A DNA stretch of 12,385 nucleotides from assembly GCA_027081065.1 (NCBI GenBank), contig JALWLW010000098.1, positions 1-12,385 on the forward strand. Reading direction: 5' to 3'. This DNA is from Campylobacteraceae bacterium. GTDB taxonomy: Bacteria > Campylobacterota > Campylobacteria > Campylobacterales > Sulfurovaceae. Numbering within the stretch: the first letter of the stretch is position 1; the number at the start of each line of letters is the position of its first letter. The translations under genes and the position numbers were made by a program. The notes beneath the pieces were generated by a model. The model did no database searches and was not told the DNA's origin. It saw only the letters and a list, made by a program, of their open reading frames with translations. This document shows positions 1-4,937 of the stretch, piece by piece.

Positions 1-67
1 AAATAAAAATGGTTAGAAGAAAAGCTTCTTAAAAAGTTTAAAATATATTTCTAAAGTAGCATTAGGG

Positions 68-73
68 TATAAT
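68..73 (+). promoter_or_regulatory. sigma-70 -10 box of valS
   Basis: A perfect TATAAT preceded by GGG lies 35 bases before the valS start codon. The upstream DNA is AT-rich with no clear -35 hexamer, as is usual for vegetative promoters in Campylobacterota. Transcription would start near position 80. The leader has only a weak Shine-Dalgarno match (GGATAAG). Confidence 0.6.
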
Positions 74-108
74 CGCGACAATTTAAAACTTCATATTATG
101 GATAAGCA

Positions 109-2742
109 ATGAGCGAAACTACCAAAAAAAACGTATACAACCCAAAAGAGATAGAAGAGAGCTACTATAAACTTTGGGAAGAGAGAAACTACTTTGAGAT
201 AGAGGGTAACAAATCTATTCAAAAAACTGACAAACACTTCACCATTATGATGCCACCACCAAACGTAACAGGTCGGCTTCATATTGGTCATGCTTTGACC
301 TTTACACTTCAAGATATTATTGTTCGTTACAAAAGAATGGATGGGTACAAAACCCTTTGGCAACCAGGGGTTGACCATGCAGGGATTGCGACTCAAAATG
401 TTGTTGAGAAACAGCTTTTAGAAGAGGGTACTACTAAAGAGGCAATAGGGCGTGAAGCCTTTTTAGAACGTGCTTGGATGCAAAAAGAGAACTCTCAAGA
501 TGCCATTACTTCTCAGCTTAGAAAGCTTGGGGTGAGTCCAGCTTGGTCTCGTGAGCGTTTTACAATGGATGAGGGTTTAGGAAACGCAGTTAAGAAATCG
601 TTTAAACAGATGTACGATAACGGCTTTATTGTTCGTGATAACTACATGATTAACTGGTGTACTCATGATGGTGCTTTGAGCGATATTGAGGTTGAACATG
701 AAGACCACATGGGGAAAATGTATCACATCAACTATCCATTGGCTGATGGTTCAGGGAATATTACCGTAGCAACCACACGTCCAGAGACCTACTTTGGAGA
801 CACTGCTGTGATGATTCACCCTGATGACACACGTCATAACCACTTAATAGGTAAGAAAATTAAACTGCCACTCATTGAGCGTGAAGTTGAGATTATTGCC
901 GATGAACACGTGGACATGGAGTTTGGAACAGGGTTTGTAAAGGTTACTCCTGCACACGACACCAATGACTACGAAGTTGGAAAGCGTCATGATTTAGAGT
1001 TTATTACCATTTTTGATGAAAAGGGAATTTTAAACGACTACTGTGGTGAGTTTAAAGGGTTAGAGCGTTTAGAAGCTAGAGAAGTAATTGTTCAGAAACT
1101 AGACGATGCAGGGTTCATGGTTAAAATAGAAGATCACCCTCACCAAGTGGGTCACTGTTACCGATGTAAAAACATTGTAGAGCCGTACATCTCTAAGCAG
1201 TGGTTTGTTAAAAAAGAGTTTGCCCAAAAAGCGATTGAAAAAGTAAACAACGGTGAAGCTGAGTTCTTCCCAAGCCATTGGATAAACTCTTACAATGCGT
1301 GGATGAGTGAGCTACGTGATTGGTGTATCTCTCGTCAGTTATGGTGGGGACATCAGATTCCTGTATTTTACTGTAATGACTGTGACCACGAATGGGTAGA
1401 AGAGGGCGATGCTCCTACTTGTTGTGAGAAGTGTAACTCTGAAAACATCTACCAAGACCCTGATGTTCTTGATACTTGGTTCTCTTCTGGTCTATGGCCG
1501 TTCTCAACTCTTGGTTGGGGAAATGGTGAGTTTGGAAAAGATGCTCTATGGAACGAAGAGGACATGAAGAACTTCTACCCAAATAACTTGCTTATTACTG
1601 GGTTTGACATTCTCTTTTTCTGGGTAGCTAGAATGCTTATGATGGGTGAAAACATCACAGGTGAGTTACCGTTTAAAGACATCTACTTGCATGCACTTGT
1701 AAAAGATGAAAAGGGTGAGAAGATGAGTAAATCTAAAGGGAATGTTATTGACCCTTTAGAGACCATTGAGAAGTATTCAACCGATGCACTTCGATTTACT
1801 TTGGCTGTTTTGGCTGTGCAAGGGCGTGACATTAAATTAAGCGAAGACAAGTTAGAACAGAGCCGTAACTTTACTAACAAACTGTTCAATGCAACTAACT
1901 TCTTGCAGTTAAATCAAGAGCATTTTGATGACCTAGACCCTGCAAACATTAAAACTCCTCTTGGTCGTTATATGTTGGCACGATTTAATGTAGCTGTGAA
2001 AGAGACAAGAGAGTTTATGGATGTTTACCGATTTAACGACGCAGCAACCGTACTCTACCGTTTCTTATGGGGTGAGTTCTGTGACTGGGGAATCGAGCTA
2101 AGCAAAGCAGACAAAGCCTCTGTAGCAGAACTTGGAAGCATCTTTAAAGCGTCTATGAAGTTGCTTCATCCATTTATGCCATTTATTACTGAAAACCTTT
2201 ACATGAGACTTTCTGATGAGAGTTTAGAAGAGGGTGAGTCTATCATGGTTAAGGCATACCCTGTTGCTACAGAAGCAGATGCAGAAGTGATTAAACAGTT
2301 TGACCTCATTATGGAAGCGATTGTCTCTGTACGTCGTTGTAAAACGCTCATCGACAAAGGAAACCAAAAGATAGAAAAAGCCTCTATTAAACTTCCTGCT
2401 GGTTCAGACTTGGAGATGATGAAACCGTTCATTGAAAAGCTTGGAAAAGTAGAAGAGCTTACCTTTGTAGATGCAAAACTGGAAAACTCTGTAACCGATG
2501 TTTCGGATAATTTAGAGACGTTCATCTCAACTGACGATGTAGATATGTCAGCAATTATAGGAAAGCTTACAAAACAAAAAGAGAAGCTTGAAAAAGAGAT
2601 AGCTAAACTCAATGGAATGCTTAACAACGAACGATTTGTTGCGAATGCTCCTGAGCAGGTTATTGCTGAAAACAGACAAGCTTTGGCTGATGCTTCTGAG
2701 AAGTTGGCTAAGGTTGAGGGTGAGTTGAAGGGGTTTGAGTAG
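109..2742 (+). CDS. valS: Valine--tRNA ligase (valyl-tRNA synthetase)
   Basis: Cytoplasmic class I aminoacyl-tRNA synthetase that activates valine with ATP and loads it onto tRNA-Val; its editing domain hydrolyses mischarged Thr-tRNA. The 877-residue length is normal for the family. The class I signature HIGH is at residues 58-61, within PPPNVTGRLHIGHAL, and KMSKS is at 538-542. The central editing region carries the conserved TTRPET stretch. Two zinc-knuckle-like CxxC pairs occur: one around GHCYRC, and one set just before the DVLDTWFSS segment. The last 60-70 residues are rich in Lys, Glu and Leu and form the C-terminal coiled coil typical of ValRS. The ATG start gives the expected N-terminus (YNPKEIEESYYKLW). 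The gene is transcribed alone and converges on higA. Its TAG stop overlaps the GTAG of a REP-like hairpin. Identification is certain. Confidence 0.98.
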   Translation: MSETTKKNVYNPKEIEESYYKLWEERNYFEIEGNKSIQKTDKHFTIMMPPPNVTGRLHIGHALTFTLQDIIVRYKRMDGYKTLWQPGVDHAGIATQNVVEKQLLEEGTTKEAIGREAFLERAWMQKENSQDAITSQLRKLGVSPAWSRERFTMDEGLGNAVKKSFKQMYDNGFIVRDNYMINWCTHDGALSDIEVEHEDHMGKMYHINYPLADGSGNITVATTRPETYFGDTAVMIHPDDTRHNHLIGKKIKLPLIEREVEIIADEHVDMEFGTGFVKVTPAHDTNDYEVGKRHDLEFITIFDEKGILNDYCGEFKGLERLEAREVIVQKLDDAGFMVKIEDHPHQVGHCYRCKNIVEPYISKQWFVKKEFAQKAIEKVNNGEAEFFPSHWINSYNAWMSELRDWCISRQLWWGHQIPVFYCNDCDHEWVEEGDAPTCCEKCNSENIYQDPDVLDTWFSSGLWPFSTLGWGNGEFGKDALWNEEDMKNFYPNNLLITGFDILFFWVARMLMMGENITGELPFKDIYLHALVKDEKGEKMSKSKGNVIDPLETIEKYSTDALRFTLAVLAVQGRDIKLSEDKLEQSRNFTNKLFNATNFLQLNQEHFDDLDPANIKTPLGRYMLARFNVAVKETREFMDVYRFNDAATVLYRFLWGEFCDWGIELSKADKASVAELGSIFKASMKLLHPFMPFITENLYMRLSDESLEEGESIMVKAYPVATEADAEVIKQFDLIMEAIVSVRRCKTLIDKGNQKIEKASIKLPAGSDLEMMKPFIEKLGKVEELTFVDAKLENSVTDVSDNLETFISTDDVDMSAIIGKLTKQKEKLEKEIAKLNGMLNNERFVANAPEQVIAENRQALADASEKLAKVEGELKGFE

Positions 2743-2763
2743 GGTGTAGTCTTTGACTACACC
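2739..2763 (+). repeat. REP-like GTAG hairpin, copy 1
   Basis: GTAG (2739-2742, containing the valS stop codon) is followed by a perfect 9-bp inverted repeat, GGTGTAGTC / GACTACACC, with a 3-base TTT loop. It lies between the convergent valS and higA genes. Neither strand has a T-run after the stem, so it does not look like a standard intrinsic terminator, although it may stabilise mRNA 3' ends. The same design (GTAG, then a stem starting GGTG, then a short loop) occurs at 4144-4168, 4217-4239 (inverted) and 12223-12246. A GTAG head is typical of REP elements mobilised by RAYT transposases; membership of that class is inferred. Confidence 0.65.
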
Positions 2764-2781
2764 AAAATAGATGAGTAAACT

Positions 2782-3084
2782 CTAAGCCACAAACTCAAAA
2801 GCTTTTACTTCATCTAGTATCTCTTTTTTCTTTTTAGCGACTTTGTAGAGGTCGTATTGGTTTTGTAAGTTTAACCATAGTTGTGGTGTAGTTCCAAAAT
2901 ATTTAGAGAGTCGTAGTGACATTTCTATTGTAATCCCTCGTTTTTCATTAACCAACTCATTAATAGCACGAAACGAAGTACCCAATGCTTTTGCTAAATG
3001 ACTCTGTGTCATGGAGTAGGGTTCAAGAAACTCTTCTTTGAGTATAGCTCCAGGGTGTGTTGGTTCTCTTTCTAGTTTGAACAT
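2782..3084 (-). CDS. higA: HigA-family antitoxin (XRE-type helix-turn-helix)
   Basis: Antitoxin of a type II toxin-antitoxin pair; it binds and neutralises the HigB toxin and represses the operon. The 100-residue protein begins with the HigA hallmark (EREPTHPGAILKEEFLEP), followed by a helix-turn-helix at about residues 25-47 (MTQSHLAKALGTSFRAINEL), then the conserved LSKYFGTTPQLWLNLQNQYDL segment that distinguishes the HigA/VapI group. The gene follows higB on the same strand with a 9-base gap. A strong AAGGAG site (3090-3095) overlaps the higB stop codon and sits 5 bases before the ATG, so translation is probably coupled and antitoxin output high. Toxin-before-antitoxin order is canonical for higBA. 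A likely operator is at 3377-3399. Confidence 0.93.
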   Translation of the reverse strand: MFKLEREPTHPGAILKEEFLEPYSMTQSHLAKALGTSFRAINELVNEKRGITIEMSLRLSKYFGTTPQLWLNLQNQYDLYKVAKKKKEILDEVKAFEFVA

Positions 3085-3093
3085 ATTTTCTCC

Positions 3094-3375
3094 TTAGTGG
3101 TAGTCTGTTATTTTTACATCATAAGCATGGTTGTTTTCAAATTTAAAAATAACTCTATATTGCTTGTTTATGCGTATGGAGTAAAAATCTTTTAAATCTC
3201 CAGAGAGTTTTTCTAAACGATTGGCAGGAGGTACTTTTAAATCATCTAGTTCAAATGCACTGTTTAGATAATCAAGTTTACGCAGTGCAACTTTATGTAT
3301 GGTCGGAGAAATTTTTCGACTTTTTCCTGTTACATAAAATTGTTCACTCTCTTTGTCTAAAAAACTTTCAATCAT
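3094..3375 (-). CDS. higB: HigB-family toxin (RelE/ParE superfamily mRNA interferase)
   Basis: Toxin of the pair; HigB proteins are ribosome-dependent endoribonucleases that cut mRNA during translation. The 93-residue protein follows the family pattern along its whole length: MIESF.DKE at the start, SRKISP..HKVALRKLDYLN, the LKVPPANRLEKLSGD block at residues 46-60, and the C-terminal YSIRIN.QYRVIF...AYDVKITDYH. All these segments are intact, so the toxin looks functional. The ATG is fixed by the conserved N-terminal MI.SF. A near-consensus promoter lies so close that the predicted transcript starts at or within a base or two of the ATG, leaving no Shine-Dalgarno leader. The reading frame is uninterrupted and pairs with higA downstream. 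Confidence 0.93.
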   Translation of the reverse strand: MIESFLDKESEQFYVTGKSRKISPTIHKVALRKLDYLNSAFELDDLKVPPANRLEKLSGDLKDFYSIRINKQYRVIFKFENNHAYDVKITDYH

Positions 3376-3376
3376 G

Positions 3377-3399
3377 GCACAGTATAACAGATAGTGTGC
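3377..3399 (-). promoter_or_regulatory. Candidate HigA operator overlapping the higBA -10 box
   Basis: A 23-bp dyad reads GCACA-n-TAT-N5-ATA-n-TGTGC on either strand, so 8 of the 9 positions in each arm are symmetric. It covers the -10 hexamer and ends one base before the higB ATG. XRE antitoxins autoregulate by binding such palindromes, so this is the most likely HigA site. The symmetry is seen directly; the binding protein is inferred. Confidence 0.65.
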
Positions 3400-3409
3400 T
3401 AGTTGTCAA
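3381..3409 (-). promoter_or_regulatory. sigma-70 promoter of higBA
   Basis: On the minus strand, a perfect -35 TTGACA (3404-3409) is separated by exactly 17 bases from TATACT (3381-3386), a one-mismatch -10. This is the only promoter in the window with both boxes near consensus. The expected start of transcription is around 3371-3375, which coincides with the higB start codon (3373-3375). Confidence 0.8.
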
Positions 3410-3574
3410 GTTCTTCATCTATAGCTCCTTGTTTTAGATTTAAACAAGTTTAACACAAAAAGTTTATAAATATTAATAATATGGCAAATTGTCATATTTT
3501 TGATTATATTTAAATATAAACTCTTTGAGGTTTATTGCTTTTTCACATTTGTTTTTGTAAGATAAATATATTCA
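3410..3574. other. AT-rich intergenic DNA with two short dyads, no gene seen
   Basis: This stretch between the higBA promoter and the broken DUF5615 gene contains no convincing reading frame on either strand. Two inverted repeats are visible. One has arms CTTGTTT / AAACAAG at 3428-3448 with a 7-base spacer. The other is a 19-bp dyad, ATATGGCAAATTGTCATAT, at 3479-3497, with one mismatched pair. Neither is followed by a T-run. The lost 3' part of the DUF5615 gene would have lain here, but I cannot recognise any of its sequence. Confidence 0.4.
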
Positions 3575-3703
3575 CACAAAAGGGGAAAATGTGGGAGCAT
3601 TATATTTATTGGGTAAATCCAAAGTGTGTATCGAATCATAACCTTTCTATGAGAGAAAAACAGAGAGCTTTTTAGGCAAGTGAGCATCTAAGAGAAACTT
3701 CAT
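3575..3703 (-). pseudogene. Remnant of a DUF5615 (PIN-like) toxin gene, broken
   Basis: Reading on from the DUF433 gene, an ATG overlaps its stop by one base (TAATG) and opens MKFLLDAHLPKKLSVFLS, then a TAG stop (3647-3649) at codon 19, then KGYDSIHTLDLPNKYNAP in the same frame until a TGA at 3572-3574. The pattern (K-F-L-L-D-A-x-L-P near the start, then GYD..H...LPN about 20 residues later) is that of DUF5615 PIN-like nucleases, which are normally encoded directly after DUF433 antitoxins. The acidic Asp of the first PIN motif (residue 6) is still present. Everything after about residue 37, including the other acidic residues, is missing. The gene is therefore dead, through a nonsense mutation plus 3' loss. 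Confidence 0.75.
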
Positions 3704-3939
3704 TAGGCAACATCTAGTTTGTAGATAGATTTAACCTCTGTAAGTTTAGAGGCATAGACCAAAGAAGCCATAATATCCTCTTTTTCTAAATCTTCATAAT
3801 CTTCTAATATCTCTTCTGTACTCATACCACTACTCAAAAGCTGAAGTATGGTTTCAACAGGATAGCGAAGACCTCGAATAGAAGGCTTTCCATGACAGAT
3901 TTCAGGGTTTATAGTGATTCGTTGCAGTAAATCTTGCAT
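3703..3939 (-). CDS. DUF433 family antitoxin, orphaned
   Basis: A 78-residue protein of the DUF433 family (PF04255), small helix-turn-helix-like proteins that act as VapB-type antitoxins to DUF5615 PIN-like toxins. The signature is clear: RITINPEICHGKPSIRGLR at residues 7-25, then P.ETILQLLSSGMSTEEILEDYEDLEKEDIMASL. The frame is complete. AAGGAG (3947-3952) lies 7 bases before the ATG, and an extended -10 box is upstream. The cognate toxin overlaps its stop codon but is broken, so this is an antitoxin without a local target. It may persist as a neutral leftover or act against a related toxin elsewhere. Family assignment is firm; the antitoxin role rests on the family and on the remnant next door. 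Confidence 0.9.
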   Translation of the reverse strand: MQDLLQRITINPEICHGKPSIRGLRYPVETILQLLSSGMSTEEILEDYEDLEKEDIMASLVYASKLTEVKSIYKLDVA

Positions 3940-3969
3940 TGGTACGCTCCTTGTAGGTTTATAGCATCA

Positions 3970-3978
3970 ATTATATCA
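3970..3978 (-). promoter_or_regulatory. Extended -10 promoter of the DUF433 gene
   Basis: On the minus strand TGATATAAT (the extended TGnTATAAT form) lies 30 bases before the DUF433 start codon, with a strong ribosome-binding site (AAGGAG) between. No -35 match is visible at the proper distance. Confidence 0.55.
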
Positions 3979-3985
3979 TAAGAGT

Positions 3986-4108
3986 ATGAAAATTTCTAAA
4001 GACCCAACTCGAAAATGGACAGGAAAAGAGAAACAACAGTACATAAAAGAGAACTTTAACATAGAGGTTACACAAGCAGGGATTGCCTATAGGTTGAAGA
4101 GATTGTGA
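3986..4108 (+). CDS. Hypothetical 40-residue protein, possibly a gene fragment
   Basis: A short frame starting at an ATG divergent from the DUF433 gene encodes MKISKDPTRKWTGKEKQQYI followed by 20 more residues ending in AYRLKRL. The composition is basic and helix-prone and looks protein-like rather than random. I do not recognise the family. The ribosome-binding site is weak (AAGAG). The last 19 codons fall inside the direct repeat (4050-4135). In the second copy of that repeat (4844-4928) the same frame is broken by a one-base deletion and lacks the 5' half. It could be a tiny real gene, or the end of a larger gene eroded by rearrangement; the repetition favours a fragment of an accessory gene. 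Confidence 0.35.
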   Translation: MKISKDPTRKWTGKEKQQYIKENFNIEVTQAGIAYRLKRL

Positions 4109-4135
4109 GTGTATGTTTTTAATTTTAAAAATTGG
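4050..4135 (+). repeat. Long direct repeat, left copy
   Basis: These 86 bases match 4844-4928 at about 81 of 85 aligned positions, with one single-base gap. The first 27 bases (starting AGAACTTTAACATAG) are identical. The copy covers the 3' half of the 40-residue frame and the AT-rich sequence after it, ending just before a REP-like hairpin. The two copies bracket the parDE-like pair and are 794 bp apart, start to start. Confidence 0.85.
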
Positions 4136-4143
4136 GGTTTTAT

Positions 4144-4168
4144 GTAGGGTGTAGACTCCGTCTACACC
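4144..4168 (+). repeat. REP-like GTAG hairpin, copy 2
   Basis: GTAG (4144-4147) followed by a perfect 9-bp inverted repeat, GGTGTAGAC / GTCTACACC, with a TCC loop. It differs from copy 1 by one compensated base pair in the stem (C-T changed to A-C at the inner end, still pairing), suggesting that the structure is maintained or newly copied. It forms a head-to-head pair with the inverted element at 4217-4239. Confidence 0.65.
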
Positions 4169-4216
4169 GTGTTAGGGATGATTGGTATTTTTAATTTATG
4201 CCTTTTTGGTTTTGTC

Positions 4217-4239
4217 GGTGCGTTGGGAAATGCACCCTA
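4217..4239 (-). repeat. REP-like hairpin, copy 3 (inverted)
   Basis: Read on the minus strand this is ATAGGGTGCATT, a GGGA-type loop, then AACGCACC: an 8-bp stem with one G-T wobble headed by ATAG, a one-base variant of GTAG. It faces copy 2 across about 48 bases, giving the paired inverted arrangement of bacterial interspersed mosaic elements (BIMEs). No gene lies between 4109 and 4363; apart from this pair and the parDE promoter, nothing else was seen there. Confidence 0.5.
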
Positions 4240-4328
4240 TGTATAATTTCACTTTTAAGTAATATAACATTTTTAAAATTCTATTTTTTAGCTTTTAAAC
4301 AAATAGGGGAATAGCACCATCTAAAATA

Positions 4329-4337
4329 TGCTATAAT
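4329..4337 (+). promoter_or_regulatory. Extended -10 promoter of the parDE-like pair
   Basis: TGCTATAAT, an extended -10 (TGnTATAAT), lies 26 bases before the antitoxin start. AAGGA (4352-4356) follows as a ribosome-binding site, 7 bases from the ATG. No -35 hexamer is visible. Confidence 0.65.
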
Positions 4338-4363
4338 AATTTAAATACCAAAAGGATAGACTT

Positions 4364-4567
4364 ATGAGCTTAAATGAAATTATAAAAGAAGCACTTATCT
4401 TAAAACCTCAAGAGCGTTATTTGATTATTGAAAATTTAGTACAAAGTTTAAATCAACCAAATTCTGAAATAGATAAGCTTTGGATAGAAGAGTCAATGAA
4501 ACGGGTTCAAGCCATAAGAGATGGTACACTTAAAACAGTCTCTTACGAGGATGTTTTTGCTTTATGA
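4364..4567 (+). CDS. Addiction-module antitoxin (ParD-like, Unstab_antitox family)
   Basis: The 67-residue protein fits the 'putative addiction module component' family (TIGR02574/PF09720), unstable antitoxins of RelE/ParE-type toxins. It shows an N-terminal helical segment (IIKEALILKPQERYLIIENL), a short linker, then the conserved end W..ES..R...IRDGT.....YEDVFA at residues 40-66. Proteins of this family bind the toxin through the C-terminal part and repress their own operon. It has a good ribosome-binding site and an extended -10 promoter. Its TGA stop overlaps the toxin ATG in the sequence ATGA, so the two are translationally coupled. Antitoxin-before-toxin order is normal for this type. 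Confidence 0.88.
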   Translation: MSLNEIIKEALILKPQERYLIIENLVQSLNQPNSEIDKLWIEESMKRVQAIRDGTLKTVSYEDVFAL

Positions 4568-4845
4568 AATTAGAATTTTCAGAGTTAGCCAAGCTTGAAA
4601 TAGAAGATGCAAGAGACTATTATAACTTACAACAAGAAGATTTAGGTGAACGATTTAAAGAACATATAAAAGAGAGTGTTGATAACATAGCTCAGTTTCC
4701 TCTTCTTTATCCTAAAGTGACAGATGAATTACACCGAGTAGTAGTACATAAATTTCCATATAGTATTTTTTATATGTTTTCAGGTGAAACAATTGTTATT
4801 GTTTCTGTTGCCCATCAGCATAGAAAACCATTTTATCAATGTTAG
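4564..4845 (+). CDS. RelE/ParE-family toxin
   Basis: A 93-residue toxin of the ParE/RelE superfamily. Seen: the N-terminal LEFSELAKLEIEDARDYY helix, GERF...I...V..I..FP..YP at about residues 28-53, the core strand segment RVVVHKFPYSIFYMF, and the closing VAHQHRKPFY, which is the usual HxxRKP-type end of this subgroup. All parts are present, so the toxin appears intact. Whether it poisons gyrase (as ParE) or cleaves mRNA (as RelE) cannot be read from sequence; the HxHRKP end and the partner antitoxin family are found in modules annotated both ways. The stop codon coincides with the left edge of the second direct repeat, so the cassette boundary is exactly at the gene end. Confidence 0.88.
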   Translation: MKLEFSELAKLEIEDARDYYNLQQEDLGERFKEHIKESVDNIAQFPLLYPKVTDELHRVVVHKFPYSIFYMFSGETIVIVSVAHQHRKPFYQC

Positions 4846-4928
4846 AACTTTAACATAGAGGTTACACAAGTTGGGTTGCTTATAGGTTGAAGAGGTTGTG
4901 AGTGTATGTTTTTAATTTTAAAAATTGG
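4844..4928 (+). repeat. Long direct repeat, right copy
   Basis: Second copy of the repeat at 4050-4135. It begins inside the parE-like stop codon (the AG of TAG) and ends 10 bases before the stop codon of the GGDEF-EAL gene. A one-base deletion relative to the left copy (GGGATTGC became GGGTTGC) breaks the small frame carried there. It is followed by GGAGTCTACACC (4927-4938), which matches one arm of the REP-like hairpin at 4144-4168, so the right copy seems to have lost about 25 bases including the other arm. Confidence 0.85.
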
Positions 4929-4937
4929 AGTCTACAC

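Noticed and set aside
91..396. A 101-codon minus-strand open frame over the start of valS
   Set aside because: It is antisense to a certain gene, has aromatic-rich low-complexity composition and no ribosome-binding site.
2199..2627. A 142-codon minus-strand open frame inside valS
   Set aside because: A Ser/Phe-rich shadow of the coiled-coil coding region of valS; no family features.
2743..2763. The hairpin after valS as an ordinary rho-independent terminator
   Set aside because: The stem is perfect, but neither strand has a T-run after it, and the same GTAG-hairpin recurs away from gene ends.
3589..3675. A 28-codon plus-strand frame with an AGGGG ribosome-binding site
   Set aside because: It is antisense to the DUF5615 remnant, whose minus-strand translation matches a known family; the plus frame has no recognisable features.
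4136..4843. The repeat-bracketed unit as a composite transposon or MITE
   Set aside because: The bracketing repeats are direct, carry no terminal inverted repeats, and no transposase is present; a repeat of this length is not a target-site duplication.
4841..4935. Possible integron attC site after the parE-like gene (GTTAGAAC near the repeat)
   Set aside because: The GTTRRRY core is not matched, there is no integrase, and the repeat lacks the paired core-site layout of attC.
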